Shown here: one piece after another, positions 38,403 through 45,801 of the stretch
Layout of the letters: every line of letters begins with the position of its first letter
Numbering within the stretch: position 1 is the stretch's first letter
Assembly: GCA_017984215.1 (NCBI GenBank)
Contig: JAGOAA010000003.1
Span: 1 to 64,000 of the forward strand
Length of the DNA: 64,000 nucleotides
From: Cytophagaceae bacterium
Lineage (GTDB): Bacteria; Bacteroidota; Bacteroidia; Cytophagales; Spirosomataceae
Reading direction: 5' to 3'
Made by a program: the position numbers and the translations under genes
The notes under the pieces: generated by a model
What the model was told of the DNA's origin: nothing
The model's database searches: none
What the model saw: only the letters and a program-made list of their open reading frames with translations

Positions 38403-39350
38403 ATGAGAGATTTAATGATAAGAAAGTTTGTAGGATGCAAGGGTTTCATGACCCTTGTATTCCTGCTTTGTTTGGCAGGTTTTAAGTCCCAAGCGCAGAT
38501 TGAAACCATGTATAATTTGTATCGCCTGAACCCGCAGGTTTTGACCCCTGTACAGGCAGGTAGCAAGGATACGAGTGAGGTGCATTTGATGTATCGCCAA
38601 CAATGGTTGGGCATCGAAGGGGCTCCGCGCACGATGTATTTTAATGGGAATTTCAAGTGGAAACAGAAACGCGGAATCGGAGTAAATGCGATGTTTGATC
38701 AAGCAGGTCCGGTGAAGTTGACGATGGTTTCGGGTGATTTTGCGTATCATACGCAGTTGAATGCCAACTGGGATTTGTCCGGAGGTATTCGCCTGGGTGT
38801 GGGAAATGTAAGCTTGGATTTTGCCAATTTGAAATTGACGAGTCCCAATGATGTTTTATTTGCGGGAAGTCGGAGTACCGGGATGATGTTTAACATGGGT
38901 TGGGGTGTGCGCATTGCCAAAAAGAATCAAGGATTTTTTGCCAGCGTTTCCATGCCAAGGATTTTGAAGTATGATTTTGGAAATTTGTCGGGCGGTTACA
39001 AAGATGCGAGTTATGTCTATGTAATGTTGGGAAATAAGATCGAAATCAACGAGGATTTAACCTTATATCCAAACGCGATGGCACGCATTGCGACGGATGT
39101 TCCTTTGAGCTGGGATGCGCAATTGATGGCCAACGTAAAACATAAATTGGACGTGGGTTTAACCTATCGTCACCAAGACAGTTGGGGCCTCCGCCTAGGT
39201 GTTCAAGCGAGCAAGAAAACCTACATCGCTTATGTCTACGAAATGCCTACTTCCGAAATTTCCAAAGTGAGTAATCAGACACATGAGCTTGGATTGCGGT
39301 TCTTTATTTTCACGAAGGAGCAGAAGGAAAGAAGTCAAGAGAGGAAGTAG
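38403..39350 (+). CDS. PorP/SprF family T9SS outer-membrane protein
   Basis: A 315-residue predicted beta-barrel with signal peptide (GFMTLVFLLCLAGFKSQAQ; starts at 38403 or 38415 both fit). Family marks include IETMYNLYRLNPQVLTPVQAG near the mature N-terminus, QQWLGIEGAPRTMYFNGN, and a last strand GLRFFIF. PorP/SprF proteins sit in the outer membrane with the T9SS and are typically encoded directly after large proteins with a type B (CHU_C) sorting domain, for whose secretion or anchoring they are needed. Here the gap to the giant gene is 7 nt, so the two are very probably co-transcribed and translationally coupled. Confidence 0.9.
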   Translation: MRDLMIRKFVGCKGFMTLVFLLCLAGFKSQAQIETMYNLYRLNPQVLTPVQAGSKDTSEVHLMYRQQWLGIEGAPRTMYFNGNFKWKQKRGIGVNAMFDQAGPVKLTMVSGDFAYHTQLNANWDLSGGIRLGVGNVSLDFANLKLTSPNDVLFAGSRSTGMMFNMGWGVRIAKKNQGFFASVSMPRILKYDFGNLSGGYKDASYVYVMLGNKIEINEDLTLYPNAMARIATDVPLSWDAQLMANVKHKLDVGLTYRHQDSWGLRLGVQASKKTYIAYVYEMPTSEISKVSNQTHELGLRFFIFTKEQKERSQERK

Positions 39351-39356
39351 TTTTTA

Positions 39357-39697
39357 TAACCCCAGACTTCAGTCTGGGGAATCGACGCAGAAAATGCGTC
39401 TCAAACTTTGGCAATCCTGAAAGGTTTGCCAAAGGGCACTTCGGTATCGCGTCTCTACTGCCTAGGGAATCGACGCAGAAAAGCTCCTTAACCTTTGGCA
39501 ATCCTCCAAGGTTTGCCAAAGGTAGTTGGAATATCGCAATGTGTTTATTCGATTATTGATTACAGCATATTCTTTCTTCTTTGCCAAACCGGGAAGGATT
39601 GGCAAAGAAGAAATCAAACGCGAGGTATCGCGTCTCTACGATATGGCAATCCTGGAAGGTTTGCCAAAGGGCCTCCGGACTAATTCCCTCCGGACTT
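39357..39697. repeat. Mosaic hairpin repeat array, locus 4
   Basis: Lies between convergent gene ends and holds no gene. Unit D is at 39361-39380 with both arms changed together (CCCCAGAC/GTCTGGGG instead of CCCTAGGC/GCCTAGGG). Unit C is at about 39384-39400 and unit B at 39406-39434, followed by a half A. A second partial D-C is near 39461-39482. The 76-bp repeat is at 39486-39561. A unit B with swapped arms (CTTTGCCAA/TTGGCAAAG) is at 39579-39607, unit A near 39617-39636, a degenerate B at about 39643-39670, and unit E at 39673-39696, overlapping the 3' end of the next gene. Confidence 0.85.
39486..39561 (+). repeat. 76-bp interspersed repeat, copy 2
   Basis: Same layout as 8092-8167: CCTTAACC, a unit B hairpin (39493-39521), GGTAGTT, then CGCAA-GTGTTTATTCGATTATTGATT. 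The differences lie mainly in a stretch of about 7 nt between the hairpin and the conserved tail. Confidence 0.85.
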
Positions 39698-40570
39698 ACC
39701 CCTTTTCTGCAAAAACGGCTGTACCATCACCGTCAGTACCAGTAGCGCGGTACCCCAGTAAAATCCTGCCGACATCACCTCTTTTTGGCCAAAAATAAAC
39801 ACGGCTAGCAGAATGCCATAAACGGGTTCTAGGGTAATCACCAGATTGATTGAAAAGACCGAAAAGACCTTGTACAAATGAATCGTTTCCGTATACGCAT
39901 AAACGGTACAAACGACCGCGAGAATTCCAATCCACATCCAGTCCCAATCCATGGGGATATAGCCCACGCCTCCTTCTACTAATCCATAAGCCCAAACCAA
40001 TCCGGTCATGACGCCCGCCGCCGCCATCTCATATGCGGTGATCAGTTTCGGGTCGTGCGTATGGGTAAAGTTTCCATTGATCACCGAAAAAAGCGCTCCA
40101 AAAAAACCGGCTCCGATGCCCATTAAGAGACCCAGCCATTGGGCTTGTTGGACCGAAAAAATAATCCCCAAAGCCACAATCACGAGAACCCCTAAAAACA
40201 CTTCTTCCCAGGATATTTTGGTTTTCTTCGCGATGGGTTCCATCACGGAGGTCCAGAATGTTTGTGTGGATAATCCAGCCAAACACATGGCCACCGTGGA
40301 GACTTTGGCAGCTCCAAAAAACAACAACCAGTGGAGTGAAATGAACACGCCATTCAAGAGCCAAATGCTCAAGACCTTTTGGCTAATTCGAAACGAAGTT
40401 TTGGAATAATACAGAATCCCCACCAAACCCACGGCGGCAATTACGCAACGGAAAAATACGATAGTCAAGGCATTCGCGGATGTTGCGTTGCCTAAAATGG
40501 CAGTGAACGCATACAAGACCACAATGAAATGGATCTTCAGGTAGTCCAATAAGCGTGGGGCCGACTTCAT
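39680..40570 (-). CDS. EamA/DMT superfamily transporter
   Basis: A 296-residue inner-membrane protein with ten predicted helices in two EamA halves (about 10-140 and 155-285; FFRCVIAAVGLVGILYY, TLEPVYGILLAVFIFGQKE near the end of the second half). Members export or import small metabolites such as amino acids or nucleotides; the substrate cannot be told. It is the last gene of a minus-strand run (DUF983, LptF/G-like permease, EamA) with 1-nt spacing to the permease. Its last codons (KSGGN and TAG) are encoded by the repeat unit E at 39673-39696, so the natural C-terminus may have been replaced. Confidence 0.88.
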   Translation of the reverse strand: MKSAPRLLDYLKIHFIVVLYAFTAILGNATSANALTIVFFRCVIAAVGLVGILYYSKTSFRISQKVLSIWLLNGVFISLHWLLFFGAAKVSTVAMCLAGLSTQTFWTSVMEPIAKKTKISWEEVFLGVLVIVALGIIFSVQQAQWLGLLMGIGAGFFGALFSVINGNFTHTHDPKLITAYEMAAAGVMTGLVWAYGLVEGGVGYIPMDWDWMWIGILAVVCTVYAYTETIHLYKVFSVFSINLVITLEPVYGILLAVFIFGQKEVMSAGFYWGTALLVLTVMVQPFLQKRGKSGGN

Positions 40571-40571
40571 C

Positions 40572-41648
40572 TTAACGCGGAATGGTGTAATATAAGCCGA
40601 GGCCTACCCCGGAAAAGACAATGTTCGGCAGCCAAACCGCCAGCATCGGGGGCATGCCACCACCTTCTGCAATTCCCTTGCTCATCATGAAAAACAAGAT
40701 GTAAACAAAGGCCAAACTAAATCCTAAAGCAATCTGGAATCCCACGCCACCGCGTGACTTCCGTGCCGACACCAAGAACCCGATGATCGTTAAAATGATG
40801 ATCGAAAACGGATTGGCAAAACGGATATACTTTTCAATTAAAAAAACCTCAATTCCATCGGCTCCTCGGGATCGAACTAAATCGATATGTCGGTTCAATT
40901 CCGGCAAGGTAAAGGTCTCGTGCAACAAATGTTTATTCTGAAAATCCTTTGGCAAGAGATTTAAGGTTGTGTCAATCTTTGTTCCAAATACAAGTCCATT
41001 TCCATTCCCCGCAAAGGTCCGAATGCGGTAATCGTGAATCGTCCATTTCTTCGCCACGGAATCCCATGTGATACGGTCCGACATCAATTTTTGCTTGATT
41101 TCGTTGTCGGCAATGCGCTCTAAACTAAAGCGATAACCCGTATTCGAGGTATTGTCGTAGCTCTCAATATACGCATAGACATCAGGTGCGATTTTAATAT
41201 GCACATCCCGCTTGTCGAAGAAATAAGTCCCATTGATATATTCATGTTCGAAGGGGACGCGAATTTTGTTGGCATTTGGAACGACCCAACCGATCATTAA
41301 AAAGGTCCCTAAAGCAATGATGGATGAGCCAATTAAATAGGGGCGCATCAAACGAGTGAAGCTAACACCTGAGCTGAGAATCGCGATGATTTCGGTTTTG
41401 GCAGCCATGCTCGCCGTAAAAAATACGGTTGCGATGAAGACCATCAACGGGCTGATGTAATTTGCCCAATAGGGAATGAAATTCAAATAATAGTCGAAAA
41501 TAATGGCCCGCATCGGTGCCTCTTTCCGAATAAAATCATCGATTTTCTCCGTGTAATCAATCACCATGACAATCAATACAATGAGAAAAACCGCGAAGAC
41601 ATAGGTCTTCAGGAATTTTTTCAGAATGTACAGGTCAAGGATTTTCAT
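40572..41648 (-). CDS. LptF/LptG family permease
   Basis: A 358-residue YjgP/YjgQ-type protein. Three N-terminal helices (KFLKTYVFAVFLIVLIVMVI onward) are followed by a periplasmic beta-jellyroll (about 120-260) and three C-terminal helices (PFSIIILTIIGFLVSARKSRGGVGFQIALG). These permeases form the inner-membrane part of the Lpt machine that moves lipopolysaccharide to the outer membrane. Which of the two paralogs (F or G) it is cannot be decided. Its start codon overlaps the stop of the DUF983 gene by one base, a sign of translational coupling. Confidence 0.92.
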   Translation of the reverse strand: MKILDLYILKKFLKTYVFAVFLIVLIVMVIDYTEKIDDFIRKEAPMRAIIFDYYLNFIPYWANYISPLMVFIATVFFTASMAAKTEIIAILSSGVSFTRLMRPYLIGSSIIALGTFLMIGWVVPNANKIRVPFEHEYINGTYFFDKRDVHIKIAPDVYAYIESYDNTSNTGYRFSLERIADNEIKQKLMSDRITWDSVAKKWTIHDYRIRTFAGNGNGLVFGTKIDTTLNLLPKDFQNKHLLHETFTLPELNRHIDLVRSRGADGIEVFLIEKYIRFANPFSIIILTIIGFLVSARKSRGGVGFQIALGFSLAFVYILFFMMSKGIAEGGGMPPMLAVWLPNIVFSGVGLGLYYTIPR

Positions 41649-42025
41649 TATTTATTCGGCCGGTATTTCGCTCCGGAAAACAAATGTATGAAAATAACAC
41701 GGGAGACGCGGTAATTAAAAGGAACCAAAATCAAGGAAACCGTCGTGATGGGAATCACATAGCCCATCGCATCGGGATCATTAAATAAATTGAAGATGAT
41801 GATTCCGCCTACCAACATAATTCCCACGGTAAAGGCATAAGAAACATACATGGCACCGTAAAAAAAGCCGGGTTCTATCTCGTAGCGCATGCCGCACGCG
41901 GAACAATGTTCCTCCATTTGGGCAAAATTGAAAATATTCCACCACTTAAATTTAAACAATCTACCCTCATGACATTGTGGACAACGGGCGTTAATGGTGG
42001 CCTTCAATTTAGACGAATCTGACAT
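41648..42025 (-). CDS. DUF983 membrane protein
   Basis: A 125-residue protein from the preferred start MSDSSKLKATI at 42025; an upstream start would run into the promoter. A zinc-ribbon-like head (CPQCHEGRLF then CSACGM) precedes two hydrophobic helices (YVSYAFTVGIMLVGGIIIF and YVIPITTVSLILVPF). This is the DUF983 layout. The function is unknown; it is often seen near cytochrome or envelope genes. A TACCTTTG -7 box lies 21 nt upstream, at 42047-42054. It leads the LptF/G-EamA run. Confidence 0.88.
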   Translation of the reverse strand: MSDSSKLKATINARCPQCHEGRLFKFKWWNIFNFAQMEEHCSACGMRYEIEPGFFYGAMYVSYAFTVGIMLVGGIIIFNLFNDPDAMGYVIPITTVSLILVPFNYRVSRVIFIHLFSGAKYRPNK

Positions 42026-42046
42026 ATTTCTACTGATTTTGAGCCC

Positions 42047-42054
42047 CAAAGGTA
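42047..42054 (-). promoter_or_regulatory. -7 box of the DUF983-LptF/G-EamA run
   Basis: TACCTTTG on the minus strand matches TAnnTTTG; a TTTG candidate for -33 is 25 nt further upstream, slightly long. Confidence 0.5.
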
Positions 42055-42106
42055 AAGAATATTGGAGGAATATTCGTAACAAAGGTCACGTTCCAAGGGC
42101 TTTTCG

Positions 42107-42114
42107 TATCTTTG
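42107..42114 (+). promoter_or_regulatory. -7 box of the 42.1-44.0 kb operon
   Basis: TATCTTTG matches TAnnTTTG and lies 24 nt before the ATG at 42139. It faces away from the box at 42047-42054, so this gap is a divergent promoter region. Confidence 0.5.
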
Positions 42115-42138
42115 TCGCAAACTAAAACTTATCATCAC

Positions 42139-42576
42139 ATGTATTCAATTGTTTCAACCGTTCACATCGTGCTTTTTGTACTCGTGTTCATTTTAGGTAT
42201 CAATGTGATTGCCCGCGCCCTCCGTGGTCGCTCAAATAATTCCTTATTTACGGAATCGGATCGCAAAGCTGGATTGTTCTTTATGATTTCTTTGCACACG
42301 CAATTACTCATCGGTTTGGCATTGTATTTCTTTTTAAGCCCTATTACGTCAGCGGCTTTAGCTGACTTTGGTGCAGCCATGAAAAACCCTGACATGCGAT
42401 TAGTTGCCGTAGAGCATATTTCGGTGAATATCATTGCGATTGTTTTGGCAACGGTAAATAACGCGAAAAACAAGAAGGCAATTGCTGATGCTGCGAAGCA
42501 CAAAAACGCCTTGATTTTTACCTTGGCTGCGCTCGTATTGATTTTGAGCCGCATTCCTTGGAAGCTTTTATTTTAA
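42139..42576 (+). CDS. Four-helix membrane protein, cytochrome b-like
   Basis: A 145-residue protein starting MYSIVSTVHIVLF; an upstream TTG would fall inside the -7 box and is rejected. Four hydrophobic helices are visible (IVLFVLVFILGINVIARAL, LFFMISLHTQLLIGLALYFF, VAVEHISVNIIAIVLATV, ALIFTLAALVLILSRI). Histidines fall in helices 1-3 (TVHIVL, SLHTQL, EHISVN) in positions that could bind haem, which is why such proteins are sometimes labelled cytochrome b. No further proof is seen. It is followed 6 nt later by the GmhB-like gene. Confidence 0.72.
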   Translation: MYSIVSTVHIVLFVLVFILGINVIARALRGRSNNSLFTESDRKAGLFFMISLHTQLLIGLALYFFLSPITSAALADFGAAMKNPDMRLVAVEHISVNIIAIVLATVNNAKNKKAIADAAKHKNALIFTLAALVLILSRIPWKLLF

Positions 42577-42582
42577 GATTGA

Positions 42583-43095
42583 ATGAAGAATAAGTGCATT
42601 TTCTTAGATCGCGACGGCGTTCTGAATGTTGACCGTGTGGATTATGTCTACCGGATGGAAGAGTTTATCATTCCACCGGGCGTAGGGGAAGCATTGCGTG
42701 CCTTGAAAGATGCGGGCTATTTGTTGGTGATTATCACCAACCAAAGTGGTATCGCCAAAGGTGTTTACAAACGCGAAGATGTGTACATGATTCATCAAGC
42801 GATTCAAGATGGAACGGGTGTAGAATTAGATGATATCTATTTCTGCCCTTACCACGAAAAATTTGATAGCCATTCCTTGACACGCAAGCCGGGATCTTTG
42901 ATGATCGAAAAGGCCGCCGCGAAATACGAGGTGGACATGGATGCCTCCTGGATGGTGGGCGATCATGAGCGGGACATTACCGCCGGAACGCGCGCAGGAT
43001 TACGGACGATTCGTTTGGCTCCGCAAGGAACGGAAACGAAAGCCACCCATTTAGTCGATGATTTATTAGCCGCCTCAAAAATTATATTAGCATGA
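42583..43095 (+). CDS. gmhB: HAD phosphatase, heptose-bisphosphate phosphatase (GmhB)-like
   Basis: A 170-residue HAD hydrolase of the histidinol-phosphatase/GmhB group. Motif I is FLDRDGVLN, motif II ITNQSG, motif III a Lys in RKPGSLM, and motif IV VGDHERDI. GmhB removes the 7-phosphate from D,D-heptose bisphosphate in LPS heptose synthesis. The zinc loop of the group (CxH ... CxC before RKP) is half missing: CPYH is present but the later cysteines are replaced (FDSHSLTRKP). The substrate could therefore differ. It overlaps the next gene by ATGA. Confidence 0.82.
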   Translation: MKNKCIFLDRDGVLNVDRVDYVYRMEEFIIPPGVGEALRALKDAGYLLVIITNQSGIAKGVYKREDVYMIHQAIQDGTGVELDDIYFCPYHEKFDSHSLTRKPGSLMIEKAAAKYEVDMDASWMVGDHERDITAGTRAGLRTIRLAPQGTETKATHLVDDLLAASKIILA

Positions 43096-43973
43096 ACAAG
43101 GTCTATTTAAGCGATGCAGGTCCCAAAGTTTCACCTGCCATTTACGGATTCTGGCGCTGGGAAGCTGGCAAGGGCGACATGGAGAAAATTGTCAATCTTT
43201 GCTTGGAATTAGGCGTAAATACCTTCGACCACGCGGATCGCTACGGGGATTATTCCTGTGAAAAACGCTTTGGCGAAGTGCTGGCGAAGCAATCGTTCAA
43301 GCGCTCCGACATTGTCTTGTTCTCGAAGTGCGGCGTGAATACGACACCTCATTACCGCGTTAACCACGTGAATACCTCGGCAGAACACATCACGCTTTCG
43401 GTTGAAAACTCGTTGCGCAATCTGCAAACTGACTATTTGGACGTGTTTTTGTTGGACCAATTAGATCCTCTTTCGGATCTTGAAGCGACAGCATTGGCAT
43501 TGGAAAAATTGAAATCGGCGGGGAAAGTGAAGAACATCGGGGTGTCGAATTTCTCTGTATACCAACATCAATTGCTGGTTTCTTACTTGAACATTCCGGT
43601 CGTCTCGAATCACATTGACTTGAACTTGTTGAACACCGCGGCACTCGATAACGGTGCCATCGATTACATCAAGCAAAAATACATGCGCCCGTTGGCGACA
43701 TCTCCTTTGGCAGGTGGACGCATTGAAAACGGCACGGATGAATTAGCCCTTAAAGTGCGTAAGAAATTATTGGAAGTGGCGGCACGTTACGACGCGAACA
43801 TCGAGTCGATTGCCGTAGCTTGGTTGGTGAAATTAGGCGCATTGCCTTTAATTGGAACCCTTGAAGAGAAGCGCATTCGCAACATTGTGAATTCGTTCCA
43901 AATCAATTTAAGTCACGAAGATTGGTATGAATTATACCAAGCGACGAAACCCGTTTCGTCGATACAAGACTAA
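43092..43973 (+). CDS. Aldo/keto reductase
   Basis: A 293-residue NADPH-dependent TIM-barrel oxidoreductase. The catalytic tetrad is visible as Asp and Tyr in NTFDHADRYGDY, Lys in VLFSKCG and His in YRVNHVNTS. The segment GVSNFSVYQHQLL and the cofactor-binding end IGTLEEKRIRNIV are typical. It resembles the YdhF branch; the substrate is unknown. Its ATG overlaps the stop of the phosphatase gene (ATGA), so the two are translationally coupled, and it is closed by a strong terminator. Confidence 0.92.
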   Translation: MNKVYLSDAGPKVSPAIYGFWRWEAGKGDMEKIVNLCLELGVNTFDHADRYGDYSCEKRFGEVLAKQSFKRSDIVLFSKCGVNTTPHYRVNHVNTSAEHITLSVENSLRNLQTDYLDVFLLDQLDPLSDLEATALALEKLKSAGKVKNIGVSNFSVYQHQLLVSYLNIPVVSNHIDLNLLNTAALDNGAIDYIKQKYMRPLATSPLAGGRIENGTDELALKVRKKLLEVAARYDANIESIAVAWLVKLGALPLIGTLEEKRIRNIVNSFQINLSHEDWYELYQATKPVSSIQD

Positions 43974-43977
43974 GCTT

Positions 43978-44005
43978 AGCCCTGGGAAATCCCGGGGCTT
44001 TTTTT
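43978..44005 (+). terminator. Rho-independent terminator after the aldo/keto reductase
   Basis: A 9-bp stem AGCCCTGGG/CCCGGGGCT with one T-G pair, a 4-nt loop AAAT, and a run of T. It reaches the stop codon of the opposite-strand acyltransferase gene. Confidence 0.88.
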
Positions 44006-44882
44006 ATGTGCTTTTCATTTGGATTTTAATGCCGAAGGGCAACATGAGGATGAAAAATGCGATATACCAAATCGGTAAACCCGCAAGCCATAAGCCTGTT
44101 CCAAGAATGAGCAAATACAACGGATAGGTGAACAATAAGGCGGCAAACAGCACCGAATCATAAAAAACGGTGTCCTTTGTTTTTTGATCGACGACTCTTT
44201 GGACCAGTCGGTAATAAGGTAAATTCAAATAATAAAACAGACTTTTTTTAATGCGTATGCGCTTCGTGGGCACATGTATTAATCGCTTCATTTGCTCGAA
44301 GACGGCAGCATTGAAATCCAAACGATGTTTGGCATGTTCCAAGGCCGGCGCCTGTTCAAATTCCTCCACATGGATTTCAACAACCTTCCCAAAGGCCTTG
44401 AAATCATTGTAAGCTATTCCAATGACATGAATCATCGGCTGTACTCCACGTAGTTGAGCAGCCTCTAAAATTCGGGTTGCCCCTTTTTTGTAGGGTTGCA
44501 ATTCATGGGTCAATAAGCAAATACCCTCAATGAAAATCAAGATACCTCCGCCTTTAGCCAGCACATCGACCGAGGCATCAAAAGTACCGGCGTTTAGGTG
44601 CAAATGCTCGCGTCCTTCCCGCGCACGGTGAATCGGAATCATCCCGATGGAACGCAATAAAAAACCAAACAAGGGCTTACGAAAAACATCGCCTCTCGCC
44701 AGAAAATGCATTTTTCTAGGGTAGTAGGCGCCTAGGATAACCGCGTCTAAAAAGGAGTCGGGGTGATTCGCTACGACCAACAAAGGTCCTTGTTTTACGA
44801 GGAGGCTTTTATTGCGGATATGTACCTGTGGAGCGAAGATCCAGAGGCCGATTCGGACAAATAATTTTAGGATGACAACCAA
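44004..44882 (-). CDS. PlsC-family 1-acyl-glycerol-phosphate acyltransferase
   Basis: A 292-residue membrane acyltransferase. The catalytic block reads VVANHPDSFLDAVILG (H-x5-D rather than the commoner H-x4-D, a variant found in other glycerophosphate acyltransferase-like proteins). The substrate-binding block is FIEGICLLTHELQPYKKGA. Hydrophobic helices occur at the N-terminus and in the last 60 residues (LFAALLFTYPLYLLILGTGL, LPIWYIAFFILMLPFGI). Likely role: phospholipid or ornithine-lipid assembly. It diverges from the SBF transporter 37 nt away. Confidence 0.88.
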   Translation of the reverse strand: MVVILKLFVRIGLWIFAPQVHIRNKSLLVKQGPLLVVANHPDSFLDAVILGAYYPRKMHFLARGDVFRKPLFGFLLRSIGMIPIHRAREGREHLHLNAGTFDASVDVLAKGGGILIFIEGICLLTHELQPYKKGATRILEAAQLRGVQPMIHVIGIAYNDFKAFGKVVEIHVEEFEQAPALEHAKHRLDFNAAVFEQMKRLIHVPTKRIRIKKSLFYYLNLPYYRLVQRVVDQKTKDTVFYDSVLFAALLFTYPLYLLILGTGLWLAGLPIWYIAFFILMLPFGIKIQMKST

Positions 44883-44919
44883 AATTTCAATATTTTGAGC
44901 AAGGTTTAAAAATTATCGG

Positions 44920-45780
44920 ATGCAAGCAAGTTTTCTCTCAATCTATCTCATGCCCATGGCCATTGCCGTGATCATGATTGGATTAGGTTTATCGCTGACA
45001 CCAGCAGATTTCAAACGTATTTTTGAATATCCGAAAGCCGTATTAATCGGCTTGATCACGCAGATGCTCCTGTTACCCGCGATCTGCCTTGTCATAGCGG
45101 ATTTCTTCCAGTTGGAACCCGCCTTGGCAGTCGGGCTGATGTTATTAGCCGCCGCTCCCGGCGGACCCTCTGCGAATCTGTACAGCCACATGGCGGGAGG
45201 GGATGTCGCGTTGAATGTGAGTTTGACAGCGCTGAACAGTGTGTTATCGATCTTCTCGATTGCCTGGATTGTCAATTTGTCTCTAGCCTATTTTATGCAA
45301 GCGGAGGCCTATGTGCCCATGCAATTTCAAAAAGTACTGGAGGTTTGTGCGATGATTATCACGCCTATCAGTATTGGGATGTGGATTCGTTACCGATACC
45401 CGCTTTTTGCGCAACGCATGGAAGGCAAGGTTAAATTGATTTCCGGCGTATTCCTCGCGTTGTTAATTGTCTTGGCGGGCCTGAAGGAAATCGACCATTT
45501 AATGCACGATATTCGCGCGGTGGGGGGAGCTGCTTTGTCGTTTAACTTAGCCTGTCTGCTCGTAGGATATTTTCTGCCACGCCTTTTTAGACTTCCTCCC
45601 AAACAAGCGGTAGCCATTTCGATGGAAGTCGGGATTCACAATGGTTCCTTGGCCATTTACATCGCCTTGAGTATCTTGAATAATGGCGCGATGACCATAC
45701 CGGCGGTCGTTTACAGCCTAATCATGTTTATTACGGCGGCAGTTTTTGCTTTTTGGTCTCAAAAAAAGCTGGCCAACTAA
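44920..45780 (+). CDS. Bile acid:sodium symporter (SBF/BASS) family transporter
   Basis: A 286-residue inner-membrane protein with nine to ten helices. SBF family marks include MIGLGLSLTPADFKRI near the N-terminus, APGGPSANLYSHMAGGDVAL (the crossover motif), and EVGIHNGSLAIYIALSIL in the second half. These carriers take up organic anions with sodium; the natural substrate in bacteria is seldom bile acid and cannot be read here. The barrel-like gene follows about 20 nt later. Confidence 0.92.
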   Translation: MQASFLSIYLMPMAIAVIMIGLGLSLTPADFKRIFEYPKAVLIGLITQMLLLPAICLVIADFFQLEPALAVGLMLLAAAPGGPSANLYSHMAGGDVALNVSLTALNSVLSIFSIAWIVNLSLAYFMQAEAYVPMQFQKVLEVCAMIITPISIGMWIRYRYPLFAQRMEGKVKLISGVFLALLIVLAGLKEIDHLMHDIRAVGGAALSFNLACLLVGYFLPRLFRLPPKQAVAISMEVGIHNGSLAIYIALSILNNGAMTIPAVVYSLIMFITAAVFAFWSQKKLAN

Positions 45781-45788
45781 GTTTTGTT

Positions 45789-45796
45789 TAATTTTG
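45789..45796 (+). promoter_or_regulatory. -7 box 5 nt upstream of the 45.8-kb gene
   Basis: TAATTTTG matches TAnnTTTG and ends 5 nt before the ATG at 45802, predicting a start of transcription at the start codon. Confidence 0.4.
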
Positions 45797-45801
45797 TGGC
45801 C

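Noticed and set aside
39526-39798. Plus-strand frames in repeat locus 4
   Set aside because: Made of repeat units and antisense of the EamA gene; no start signal or conservation seen.
42112-42138. TTG start 27 nt upstream for the four-helix membrane protein
   Set aside because: The TTG overlaps the -7 box; ATG 42139 gives a normal membrane N-terminus.
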